Below, piece by piece: positions 45,889-57,400 of a stretch of 64,000 nucleotides of DNA (position 1 is its first letter; each line of letters starts with the position of its first letter). Made by a program: the position numbers and the translations under genes. The notes under the pieces were generated by a model. The model was not told where the DNA came from and made no database searches. It saw nothing but the letters and a program-made list of their open reading frames with translations. Origin of the DNA: Metarhizium brunneum (lineage: Eukaryota; Ascomycota; Sordariomycetes; Hypocreales; Clavicipitaceae); assembly GCF_013426205.1 (NCBI RefSeq), contig NC_089422.1, forward strand, positions 2,976,001 to 3,040,000, written 5' to 3'.

Positions 45889-48800
45889 ATGAAATTCGGT
45901 CTGTATTTCCACCAACTGCTCATCCCAAGATGGGACGCATACTACATTGACGACAATGGCTTGCGCCAGAAGATTAGAGACTCGGCCCGTAAAATTGGCG
46001 CTGCTGACAACCTAGGCAAGATTCCTGGATCTACAATCTCTTACATATTCTACCTGTTAAATTCAGAGGTGTCTAAATACCTTGAGGCCAATATGCATCC
46101 ATTGAGACTTATACGTTGAGACTATTGCAGTCAATTACTTCTCGCGAAAGCGAAATACGCTCCAAATTTGGCCTGCCTCGGAGCCCTATTACTTCACCGA
46201 ACATTGAAAGCGTCCATGGGCTCGAACTTCAGATTGTTCAAGCTGCTTATGAAGACATACTGTCAGAACTAAAAGATCTTCGATGGTTCAACAGGGTCAT
46301 TGACACGGCAATTGAGAGGATTTTCGCCAAGATTGGCAATTATACATACGAAAAAAGCACTTTCAATTTTTGCCATTCCCGCTGGGCTGCTGTAAAGCAA
46401 AGCATAGATGAATCTTGGGCTGAAGCATTTGGAAGAGTGAACAGGCTCCTGTCCGAAATGCGCCAACTACTCACCCAACCTAGACTTGAAACGCACTCTT
46501 GGTGCATTACTGCTCTGCTCGGAGATCGTATTACAACCCAGAATATGCATGATCAGTTGCACGGCTATTTCAAGAATGATCGACACTCTCTTGTAGAGAA
46601 ACATGTCTTTTCAGAAACAACCAGAGACATCACCAAGAGGGGCAATAGCAGTTCGCTCGTTGGCGACGTCTTTCTTACTTCTATTATTTATTCGGCAAAT
46701 AATATCGCAACCCTCACTCTCGAAGTGATGATACTTGAAGGAAGCAGCGCAAGCCAAGCGTTTGCCTTTGTGAAAATAAGCGGCGTGGCTTCACGAAGCT
46801 GCTTTTACCAGCTGCGTAACGAGCATTTAAACTTTGCTAGTGATCAGTTTGCAAGGTTGCTTAAAGCACTTGGTCCGAAAACGATGGACTTTTTACAAAA
46901 GAAAGATGGCAAAGGATGTCTTCTTCTGCACTACGCGGCTCAATATCGCCTAGACTCGATTTGCGAGGCTATAGTATCTTATTTGATCACTATAGGCGGA
47001 AGTTGTGCTCAGGATACACTAATTAATGTCCGTCGACCTTTGTGGGAAAACACCGCTCCACTGCGCAGTGGCCTCAGGGAAGTTGTCAGTGCTTGGAATT
47101 TTGCTTAGAGCATTATCGGGGTTTGGTATCCACCAACAGGCAATGTCTAAAGCTCGAGTTGTTCTCGGAAGCATCCTGGTTTTTGCAATAAGAGCACATA
47201 CCGAGGGAATGGCAAAGATGTTGCTGGAGCATAAACCGGATCTCCTCTACCAGTCTTGTCGTGGCGAGACGGCTCTCTACTGTGCTTCACAGGCAGGAGA
47301 CCTGTCTATGGCTGACCTTTTTGTACGATAATCATCCAAGGGCGAATATGGGATTGATGTCGCTGAGGAGACAAGAGGATGGACACCACTAATAGCAGCA
47401 TGTGCTAATGGACATGTAGAAATCACCAGGCTTCTATTGCAGGCTGGTGCCAAACCAGACACCCGTGATATTCGAGGATGGACAGCTCTGGAACATGCCA
47501 TATCTCGAGGACATCATGCCGTTGCAGAGGCGTTTCAAGCCAAACCGCCAAATCATCCTCATGATGGACCTGCTGGTGTTATCAGATATGATTGGAAGAA
47601 AGCTCATCTTGTTTGCAATACAGGAGAGAAAATACTCATTGTTCATCTTGGGAGTACCCAAGGAGGGCACAATCGAACAATGCTTCACTTGGAGAACTTC
47701 AGCTCAGATGGCGGCTATCACTCTCGCCAAGAATCTCCCATGGAGCTTCATATCTCCGTACTAGGGACTGAATCTGTTTCAAGAAGGATCTAGCTGCCAG
47801 TTATAGATGACCAATTGCATAAGCCACTGGCTTTTAGAGTCAATCAGACATGCCGCTACAAATAATGCTCAAACTTTATCGCTGCGAATCTATCAACTCC
47901 AAGGTTGTAGTAAGCAGTGGCACATCAAGTCTAGATGAAGAAAGCCTGCTGGGAGAAAAATATGAGAGCCTCATCCGTGAGCGCACAGTTTATCTGATGG
48001 ACAAGGAAACTTCCGCTCCTGCCGGTACTGTCTTGCTAAGCTATGTTGTCGCCAAACCATTCCCAGGCTTGCAAAAACCCAGTACCAGCAATCAAACAGA
48101 CCTGAAAACACTTTCGTTCAACTTGTTGGGCATAGAGGTATGTTGATCTCCATGGCTCTTTCTCGTAGTAATACTAATAGAAGGGACTCTAGGATGCGGA
48201 CAGAATGTATCAAGTCGGTCATTTCTCCGACTTGGAGAAAATACGATCACGGTATGTCGAACGTAAGTTCCGACCCAGAGGCTAGTGTACTGACATTATT
48301 ACCAATCGTTTCTGTCTGCTGCAAAACTGGGAGCGTCATTTGTTGAGGTAGGACAATCCTTTCACTAACCAAGATCAATGACTAACGGGCTGCAGTTTGG
48401 TAAAGAAACCCCTTAGCCAGAAGTCGCATAAACTCTAATAATTCGGTAGATATACAGGTAACCCGGGACATGGAGGCTGTCGTATGCCACGATTTCTGCC
48501 TCAGTGAGTCCGGCACAGACGTACCCATTCATGGCCTCACCCTCGCGCAGTATCAACACCTGAAAGGCAGAAGGAGTGAGTGCTACTGTTGGCGCTGCTG
48601 TTATAGTCAAATCAACTGTCTTGTGGTTGCAAATAATCTGCTCTTTTGAAAAGAGTTGTTGTTCGAGTTTGGGTGGTGGGAATGCACAGATAGACAACGC
48701 CACTTGAATTATTCTACGGACATTTGGGAACTCTAGCGAAAATAATGCTCATAGTTTCAAAGGCTTTCCCGACGACCTGATTTGGATTCTTACCGACAGG

Positions 48801-48990
48801 ATCTAGCCCGCCAACGCATGTTCTTGGCTTGATTGCTTGCATAGGTGTTTCATCTGGGAGAAGAAAACTCCACCAATACTCAAGACGGGGAGCATTACAT
48901 TCCAAATATATCGGGAGGTAGATGAAATGAAAATTTCAAGATGTATCGTCTATCTAAATCTAGTTACAAAGTACAGTAATATTAAAATAT
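45889..48990 (+). pseudogene. Decayed SPX-ankyrin-glycerophosphodiesterase-like gene (PHO81/GDE1 type)
   Basis: MKFGLYFHQLLIPRWDAYYID is an SPX-domain start. After a long helical region come ankyrin-like repeats (DLCGKTPLHCAVASGKLSVL, RGWTPLIAACANGHVEITRL, GWTALEHAISRGHHAVAEAF), then the C2-like block (SLLGEKYESLIRERTVYLMD and PAGTVLLSYVVAKPFPGLQ). The start of a GDPD barrel is recognisable near 48200-48560, with an EAVVCHDFCLSESGTDVPIH-like segment. This order is that of PHO81/NUC-2 and Gde1, which sense phosphate or hydrolyse glycerophosphocholine. Lesions: frameshifts near 46090, 47025 and 47850, and in-frame stops TAA at 47329-47331 and TAG at 47791-47793. The barrel then degrades after about 48560. 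The right boundary is approximate. It lies head to head with the ankyrin pseudogene, 273 bp apart. Confidence 0.72.
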
Positions 48991-48995
48991 ATACG

Positions 48996-50708
48996 TTAAT
49001 TCTCCTCAGTGCAGGATGAGTCGCGGAGCTCCATCTCAACCTGGGTGCCTTTCCATGCGAATAAAGCGCAAAGCACGGGGATGAGCGCCGCCAAAATCAT
49101 GCCACAGCCAAGAAAGCCGGCCGTGACGCCAAAGCCAATATGGAACGCCGGGCTGTTGTCCTTGGGCCAGATACGGCTTCCGTAGACACTGGAAAAGTTT
49201 CCAAATGCATTGACCAGCGCAAGAACAATCGCACGCTTCTCCGGCGGCAAACTGACCGTGTTGCTGGTCCACGACAAAATGAGAGGCAGCGCCGACCATA
49301 TGCCCGCCGCCACGAAGCACACCATGACGTAGCGAACGACCGAAGTTTGCACGGCGGCACACACTACACTGCAGGCAAAGCCTAGCCCAAGAGCGCCCGT
49401 AATGTGCCAGCGTCTATCGCCGGTGCGATCGGATGACCAGGCGAGAATGTTGAGGCAAACAGCCGCAACAACATAGATTGGCACCGTCATGTATTGCGCT
49501 CTGGTGCTGTCTTTGTACATAGTTTGGCTAATAGTAGGAATAAAATATGAGATGGCTGAGGGATTATTAGCGCTTCTTTTCGCTTTTGTGTGTGTGTGTG
49601 TGTGTGTGTGTGAGGGAGAGAGAAATCGAAAACAGGGGCAGACTTACTACCAGCACCAACATCCAGCATATACAGGATGAGGAACATGTACGTCCTAGGA
49701 TCCGTAACCGCAGCTACAAACGCCTGCCAATGACTCAAACGCTTGTCCGAATGGCCTCCCGTCGCAATGCCGTCGTGAATAATCCGAATGGCAGCCAGCC
49801 TGCGCTCCTCTGGTGTCAGCCGCTTCGACGTGCCGGGATAGTCAAGCAGGACGAAGAAGGCAACGAAGGCCACGCCAACAGTCGCAACTCCCTCTACAAT
49901 AAACAGCCAGCGCCAGCCGGCAATGCCATGTGCGTCATGCATATAATCAGTAATGGCACCGGCCAAAATCCCGCCAAAGGCACCCGACAACACAGCAGCG
50001 GTGTAAAAGATGCCAAATCTCTTGCCTAGAGGGTGTTAGCGTGCTAGACAAGAGTTTGTTTTTCTTTTCAAACACCAGCTTCAAAAGACTCGGAGAGGAA
50101 GCCACGTACCTAGCTCTGCCTTGGTGTACCAGCAACTGAGGTAGTACAGGACACCGGGGAAAAATCCAGACTCGATGCACCCCAGCACGAAACGGAAGCC
50201 CAGTAGAACGCCGTACGTTTTGGAGATGGACATTAATGCGCTAAGTGCGCCCCAGACGAGCATGATGGCTGGCAGGAAAATGGAAGGTTTGCTCCGGCTG
50301 AGAATCATGTTTGAAGGGACCTCGCAGATGAGGTAGCCGAAGAAGAAAACGGACAGAACCCAGGCGTAGCGGTTGTCGTCGAGATCAAGATCTACCGCCA
50401 TGCCGGCGATTTTGGCATTACCCTGGGCTGGGGGTTAGTCGAGGCGGCAACATGTACATGCGTTGCCACGCCGTGGAGCTGGGGGGGGATAAACTCACAA
50501 TGTTGGTCCGGTCGACATAATTGAGAATGTACATGATCCAAAGAATGGGCATGAGGAACAAGTCAATCTTCCTCACGAGCTTCTTCTCCTCGGCCGAATG
50601 AGGCACATAACGGCGCAGTGCCTCTGCCAGCTCAGGCTCGGTGCTGACGACGGGAGACATCTTCTCCCTCATGTCATCGTACGAGCGGGTTTTGTCGCCG
50701 CCCGCCAT
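48996..50708 (-). CDS. MFS transporter, DAL5/allantoate permease (ACS) family
   Basis: Four exons on the minus strand (50708-50499, 50422-50110, 50025-49648, 49555-48996) give 486 residues with about 12 membrane helices. The family signatures are clear: KKLVRKIDLFLMPILW then YILNYVDRTNI in helix 1, YLICEVPSN in helix 2, and a joined GAGTISYFIPTI segment across the third intron. Members of this anion:cation symporter family carry small carboxylates such as allantoate, nicotinate, pantothenate, tartrate and hexuronates. A substrate of the neighbouring four-carbon acid enzyme would therefore fit. I chose the ATG at 50708 (MAGGDK); the frame is open to 50804, where another ATG exists. The third intron (49556-49647) carries a TG microsatellite. 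The Zn2Cys6 gene upstream lies on the same strand. Confidence 0.88.
49587..49612 (+). repeat. TG dinucleotide microsatellite inside an MFS intron
   Basis: About 13 TG units (CA on the coding strand) lie within the third intron of the transporter gene, about 30-60 nt from its 3' splice site. A long CA tract in the pre-mRNA makes length changes likely and could influence splicing. Confidence 0.95.
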
Positions 50709-51535
50709 TTGCGCTTCGCACTCGGGCAAAATGTCTCTGGCGGCTATCCGAGCAGTCAACTGGTGGTACAGAGACGCGCATGGGGGCCGGGATTGCCAGT
50801 CCAAGGGGAACAGTCAACTTTAAGACGATGCTGGAACAAGGCATCGGGCCGTACCACGACCAGGCTCGTTGCCGGTTAGGATGGCACGATGAGTCGTCTG
50901 CCTTCTTTCCCCCCATGGGGCAGCTGCGAGTTGTTGAGAAACCGACGCCACGGCGCTGAGTTTGGCTTAGTCGTCGCACGTTGGCAGGTGTTCTGTTGTA
51001 ATATGGAGAACAAGCCGTGTCTGATGTCGGAGGTTCCAGGTCAGCAAGCGGCACGGCTGGGACCGCAGAGAAGCCATTGGCCTCGTGTTGCTGACTTGAC
51101 CCACTTCTTCCCACGCACCTGCTTACTCATTGGTCGGATGGGAAGCCAGAATCGGGAACCGGGAATCCAGAATCGAGCATCTACAAAACCGTTATCAAAC
51201 ATGACAGAGTACGGTGCTTGGCTGACCGCTTCCCTGCACGGGTATTACGTTTGCACGCGGCATCTTCAACACCGTCATGGCCGCCAAGATCCGACGTCTT
51301 CGCTCACAACCTTGTCAAGAGTCACGCGGACACCGCGTTGGATCTCTAACGCACGGCCGTTGCTAATAGTACAATGCCATCTTGTTGTCTACCTTGTCAA
51401 GTACCTAAGGCATACCGGCTCAATTTCCATTCCCGCCATCAATATTGTGTACAATATTACAAAAGACGTACATGATGAGGGATATTCTGGCATCGTCAAT
51501 ACGCCCGGAGAAAAATGCCCGGCAATTGCCAAGCA
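50709..51535. other. Intergenic region between transporter and regulator
   Basis: This is the promoter of the minus-strand transporter and the 3' flank of the regulator gene. The plus-strand ORF 50889-51704 has no recognisable features and overlaps the 3' end of the regulator, so it is not listed as a gene. Confidence 0.45.
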
Positions 51536-53866
51536 TCATCCCGGCATTTGTGAGCTCAGAGCGTCCAAAAAGCTAAGCCCATACTGTTGGTCCTGGTCCG
51601 ATCCAAACTGGCTCGGCACGTTTGCAGTGCCAAACATCCAGCTGTTCCAATCGGGCCACGCTCCACCATCTGCATATGACACCGGCACGGGTTGTCCATT
51701 CTGAACCTGCTGCTTTTCCATTGCGTTGTGTTCTTTGAACTTCTGGAGCATGCCGTTGAGCCCGCGGCCGAGGTAGTGCGCGACATGGCGGACGCAAGGG
51801 CTGGTCTCCTCTAAGAGTATGATGATGCCTTCTATGGTGGAAGCGACGGTCTCGTGGCGGATGTTGAGGTTTGCGGACCGCCATTGCGTCTGGGCCTTCA
51901 TGAGGAAAAGGCAAGCATACGCAATCGTCGTGAGTAGGTACAGAGGCACGCCCAGCACTGCACGCCTCATATCGGGGTCGTTGAGAATGAGCTCCAAAGC
52001 TCCAAATGCACTGCATATAGCCAGATTCACAAGCTCGCGGCGCTCATTGGACATTCTGAATTGCTCACTGGGCCGCAGGCCCCGAAGACATATTGCAAAT
52101 AGCTGCACTCGGGCAAAATGGTAGTGCAGTATGACGCCCTTGGCTGGATAGTCGGCGATGTGGGGGTTTGGAGCTAGATGAAAAGAAAACAAGCAGGTTA
52201 GAAGCTGACACATGCTGCCTAGAACGTTGTCACTGTCATACCAAGTCGAGGCTTCCATTGATCTCTCCACCGTGCCAAGTCAACGTCGAACCGTCGGAGG
52301 ATTTCAAACTCGTCGTTGGCAATCATTCTCGATCTGTCGGGCCCGAATACATGGTAAATTCGACTAAGAATGATAAACACGCCGACCTGGCTGTGCAGGC
52401 GAAGATCCGACATTGTGATTCCGGGCAAGCGCAAAAAGTCTTCGTGACAGGACAGCGTCGAGTTCTCGCTAATCACGGGCGGGCGGCCGTAGGCAATGCT
52501 GAAGTGGTGATCGCAAACGTACAAAAAGTACCACAGCCTAGCCTCCTCGACGTACTCTGGACGGTCTCCGATGGCCATGGCGCAGAATTGGTGCAGGTTG
52601 AGTTCGGTGGCGATTCTTACGGCAAGCCCCGACAACTTCCAGCTCAGGTCGGACAAGTAGAAGGCGCCAATGCACAGTCCTCGCACATCATCAAGCGAGT
52701 GATAGCGGTCAAACATGGCCTGGCTGACGAGTTCGAGGAAGATCGGGTAGCAGACATCAAAGGACGTCCCGTCATCCTGAGCATGCAAGGCGGTCACGGC
52801 GAGAATTGCTGCGGTGAGAAGAGACGATGACGCTCTGGCGCCTTCTAAGCTGTCGTGAACTAGAGCTATGCCACCCCATAGATACGCATTCAGTGTTTCC
52901 CGAAACCTGGCAAAGAGCCGCTCTGCTTCCTGGAGGTCGAACTTTCCTTGGGATATAAAGTCGGGCTTTTGCGACGGACTTGAGGGACGATGCATCCGGG
53001 CCCACGGGTCGCTGCGGACATTGCGCAGCTTGGTGACCTCGTAGAGGCTTGCCATGGGCGCGTTCACCATGGCCTGGTCGTCGGCCTCGGGTGCTTCTGG
53101 CTCGACAGAGTTCTCCCTGGTCATGCCGGTCGGTCGAATGGGCACAGGCACCGGCGCCGGCGCGTCGACATGAGTCTGGGGTGGCGGCTGCACAGGCATT
53201 GACGGCCCATGGCTATGGCTATGGCTATGGCTATGGCCATGGCCATGGCCACCGCCTCGAAAGCCATGTGCATGTGCATTATTGGCACTCGCACTCGCCT
53301 GCAAGCCCGGCAGTTGAGCTGGCGTCGGACGCGGCACATGCACGTTGACATGCATGCTCAACGCCCTTTGCACCTCGGACAGGGCCGCCTGGAGGCTCTG
53401 CATCTGCGCCTCAATGTTGTTCTTCCACTCGTTTTCGCTGTCCAACAGCGTCTGCAGGCTCTTGTTCACGACGCACTTCAGGCCAAGCCTGGCGCAGCGC
53501 GCGCACTGCTCTTGCCCAGGCTCCAAATCGCATTTGATTTTGCGGTTCTGGCATGCTTGACCTGGTTTGCGGAGTTAGCGCAGGCACTAGTTGACGGAGG
53601 AACATTGAAATGAAGCAACGTTTCGTTTCGCCTGCAGCCAACGTCAATCTCACTTGACGCGAGCCATGTTCTTATCAACGCCAGGGCCATGGCCGTGACA
53701 GGGAGCCATAAATATTGGCACGTTACAATACAGCCAATAAGAAAAAACAAAAAAATAAAAATAAACAATTCTTACATGCTCGAATCTTCCGTGAGACCTT
53801 CGGCTGATGTTCGGCCGACTCGCTGGGCGGACTGACTTGGGATGAATCGAACCTTGCCCGCTTCAT
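51536..53866 (-). CDS. Zn2Cys6 transcription factor, candidate regulator of the four-carbon acid cluster
   Basis: Three exons on the minus strand (53866-53776, 53561-52242, 52173-51536) give 682 residues. The unusually long first intron (214 nt) splits the first cysteine codon of the zinc cluster. Joined, residues 31-60 read CQACQNRKIKC, then CARC and ARLGLKC, with CX2CX6CX8CX2CX6C spacing. A short coiled coil follows (NEWKNNIEAQMQSLQAALSEV), then a His/Gly/Ser run and the fungal TF domain with LSWKLSGLAVRIATELNLH and RLWYFLYVCDHHFSIAYGRP. The latter motif is typical of the clade that includes yeast Leu3-like and War1-like regulators. It is divergently oriented to the dehydrogenase-kinase fusion across a 560-bp shared promoter, so it probably regulates that gene and the adjacent transporter. 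Confidence 0.88.
53207..53251. repeat. Hexanucleotide run encoding a His-Ser/His-Gly stretch
   Basis: Repeated ATGGCT/ATGGCC units on the plus strand read on the coding strand as alternating Gly-His and Ser-His in the regulator, between the coiled coil and the middle domain. Copy number can change without shifting the frame. Confidence 0.85.
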
Positions 53867-54426
53867 GATGCGATCAACGTCGTGGAACGAAGTCCGCGTG
53901 CAAGACTGGGTCGGACGGAGCTGTCTCTTTTAGCAGAGAAAACCCTGGACGATCGATAAGAGGGGGCGGGACAAAGGCCGACGCGAGGTGCGAAAACTCT
54001 TTGCATCGTGGCCGAGTCCCGTCTCTGGCCCCAGCACTCGGGTCCGCCCCCCGCGCATGCGGCCGTGCACGTGCTCCCCGCCAGTCGCGGTTAGCAACCC
54101 GGTGCCAACCTGGTCCCGGGCGCCACGCGGCCACGGCCCGGCAGCGTTCTGGCCTGATGTCGTGCGGAATTGGAGCAATTGGGACCCGGCGGGCTTCTGC
54201 CCGTCGCTCGACGCACTACGCAGACGAGCCAGAATCTGCGGGGATGGGTGGGCGATGGCATGGCGAGACAAGAGCAGACTCGAGTTGAATCTCGGTCGGA
54301 GCCCCGGGCCAAAAGTCTCACAAAGGGGGGTCCCAAGCATTCGAGGGTGTTGATAATGGGGATGTGTGGTGTTTTAATACAAGTTTCCCCATCATCGATT
54401 AGATAGGGGTTATTTTAATTGTTACA
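53867..54426. promoter_or_regulatory. Shared divergent promoter of the regulator and the fusion enzyme
   Basis: A 560-bp GC-rich intergenic space lies between divergent start codons. It contains many CGG/CCG triplets (for example around 54055-54065, 54127-54140 and 54292-54306), the core recognised by Zn2Cys6 proteins, but in such GC-rich DNA they also arise by chance. The last 70 bp before the enzyme start turn AT-rich. Confidence 0.4.
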
Positions 54427-57400
54427 ATGCATACAATACACTACAGGCCGCACAACTTCTTCGTGTCGCGAAACGGCAAACAAGTGCAAGTGGGCGAGAC
54501 GAGGACGCAAGCCGGCCAGATGATGCCATTGACAGCCAGCAAGCCTGATGACGGCCCGGAGCCTGTCTCTCCTGCCAACATTGGCTTTCTTGGTGCTCGT
54601 GGCTGGAGTTTGCCGCTGCTCATGGGTGCCGTGTCCAAGCCCGAGTTACGGGTTCATGTCTACGATGATGCCTCTGACCTGGTGCCGAGGCTGGCAGAGC
54701 TGGGCGCCATCACAAAAGACAGTCTCGTCAAGGTGGCAAGGCACTGCCAAACCATTGTGTGCGCAACGTCCGATATCAAGGAGCTAGAGAGCCATCTGTT
54801 TTGCTCGCAGAGCGGCATATTACCAGGTATGGGCCACTTACATGATGATGATGTGGTTGGTGCGGTGCAGCCAACTGCTCTCACTACAAGCATGCGACAA
54901 CCACGATGAATCCGAATGATTAACCGCTTTGCCAACAGCACTTCCAAAACATTCCATTGTCCTGCTTTCCCCCAGCAGCCCGCCGTCGTACTATCCGTAC
55001 CTGCTCCGAAGAATAGCAGACGAGGGCAGGCCTGACGTCTCGCTTTTAGATGCCGCCTGTCTCGCCAAGTCATCACATGGTAATCACCACGGGCGCAACG
55101 TCCTTGTTCTGTCAGGACCCGCCGGGGCTCTTGCAGAAGCAAATGAAACGCTTCGCGGTATTCCGGTCCAGATATGGCCGATCCCCGGAGGGCTTGGCCA
55201 GGCCTCCAAAGTGGAAATGGTTAACCAACTCTTGACCGGCTTGCATGCGGCTGCAGCGGCCGAGGCCATGGGATTGGCGGCCAAGGCTGGACAGAATACG
55301 CAGGTTACCTTTGATATCATAAGCAACGCAGCTGGAACTTCATCGGCGTTTGAGTCGCGTGTTCCGCACATGCTGTCGGGAGATTGGAAGTCTCAAGCTA
55401 GCACTTGGCAGCGAACCCTCGACAGCCTTGTATGATATTATCGCTGAGTCTCTCCCTTGTCCTACAGCAAAAGTCCACTTCTGACAGTCCTGAGTATATT
55501 AGAAATCTGCCATTTCAACGGCGCGAAAACTTCATTTTCCCTTGCCCCTGACTGCCACCGTAGAGCAGTTATTCATATCCGGTGTATCGCAAGGCCTTGG
55601 CAATGATGGCGACGGCGCACTGGTTCGTGCCTACTTGCCCGAATGTCCCGACCTCGTCAAGGACAAGGCCGGCCAACGCAGCGTGAATACGTCGTCGCAT
55701 GCTCCGTGCTGCAGGGCTGGTGACGTTTCCAAGATAGGCTTCGTTGGCCTGGGGGCCATGGGCCAAGGCATGGCCGCGTCGTTGATCCGGGCCGGCTTTG
55801 TCGTCCAGGGCTACGATGTTCACTCTCCTGCAGTAGAGGCATTCGCCAGCCTGGGCCCAGGTGCCATGTCAGCAGGTTCCCCGGGAGAAGCAATTAGTGG
55901 ATCGGACGCGGTCCTGCTGATGGTGCAAAATGCGAGCCAGATTGACGACGTGCTCTTCGGAAGCTGCCGAGGCGCGGCTGCTTTGTCCAGCGGTTCGGTG
56001 GTCATTGTCAGCTCAACGGTTCCACCAGAACATGTCCGGAATGTCAATTTGAGACTGAAGGAGATGGGCAAAGGCGTTCTGTTGGTGGATGCCCCGGTCA
56101 GTGGAGGTGTAGCTCGGGCTGCCAACGGCACCTTGACGGTGAGCTTTTCCCCCTCCACACTTTGTTGCCCATGAAACACCCATGCCATTTTTGCTGACGG
56201 ACCATGATTAGATTATCTGCTCTGGGGAGAATGAGGGCATTTCCAAAGCTCGAGGGGTCCTCCTGGCCATGACGGGGGGAGAGAAGAATTTATGCCAGGT
56301 CGAGGGCGGCATTGGTATGGCCTCATCGGTGAAGCTCATCAACCAGCTGCTCGCAGGAGTCCACATTGCTGCGGCTGCTGAAGCCATGGCGTTTGCTGCT
56401 CGTCTTGATCTTGACACCCAAATAGTATTTGACATTTTCAAGGCGTCCTCGGCGTGGAGTTGGATGTTTGAAAATAGAGTTCCCCAGATGTTGAACGGTG
56501 ATTGGACCCCGCATTCCGCTTTAGCCATTTTCGTCAAAGATCTCGGGATAGTTCTTGATGAAGCCGCGCGGTTGAACTACTATGCGCCCATCTCCTCTGC
56601 CGCACACACCTTGTATCTGGCCGGCGCAGGCCACGGCTGGACAAATGAATCCGACTCGGGCGTAGTAAGGCTGTGGGAAATGCTAGGGCCATCAGTCAAG
56701 AGCAAGGCCGACGAGAAATTGGACAAGCCGAACAGCCAGGGTGTTGAAGACCAAGCCAAGAGGACGTCCATCATGAACCCCGGTTCTGACAACCGCAAAG
56801 GGCCACAGCGCCTCCCTGCTGCTCCTACTCTTGCATCACTGCCGCCCGAATACCCCCACGACGTCCTCAGTTCCATCCAGGGGGTGGTGGGCAGCGATCA
56901 AGTTCCTACGCTGGTAATATTGGACGATGACCCCACAGGCACGCAGACTTGTCACGATATTGACGTCTTGACCGTGTGGGATTCGGAGACGCTGGATTCC
57001 GAGTTCCGTCTTGACCCCCGCGGTTTCTTCATCTTGACCAACTCGCGAGCACTCCCATCCGCAGCAGCTCGCGAGTTGATCCAAGAAATCTGCGCAAACG
57101 TGGCACAAGCAGCGAAAAGAGCCGGCAAGGCCTTCGAAATCGTCCTTCGAGGGGACTCCACCTTGCGAGGCCATCTTCCCGAGGAGCCCGAGGCAGCAGA
57201 GGCCGCCCTTGGTGCGTTTGACGGCTGGATAATTTCTCCATTTTTCGCCCAGGGCGGCAGATACACTATTGATGACGTGCACTACGTGAAAGAAGGGGAT
57301 ACCCTGGTGCCCGCCAGCCAGACGCAGTTTGCTGCCGATGCTACTTTTGGATATCAAAACTCCAATTTGCGGCAATACATTCTCGAAAAGTGCGGCCCGC

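Noticed and set aside
43324..48990. Repeat-induced point mutation as the cause of the two pseudogenes
   Set aside because: The lesions are mostly single-base indels, and coding similarity outside them is high; RIP would give dense C-to-T changes and many TAA/TAG stops.
50889..51704. Plus-strand ORF of 271 codons
   Set aside because: Its 3' part overlaps the last exon of the Zn2Cys6 regulator, its composition is not protein-like, and it has no recognisable domain.
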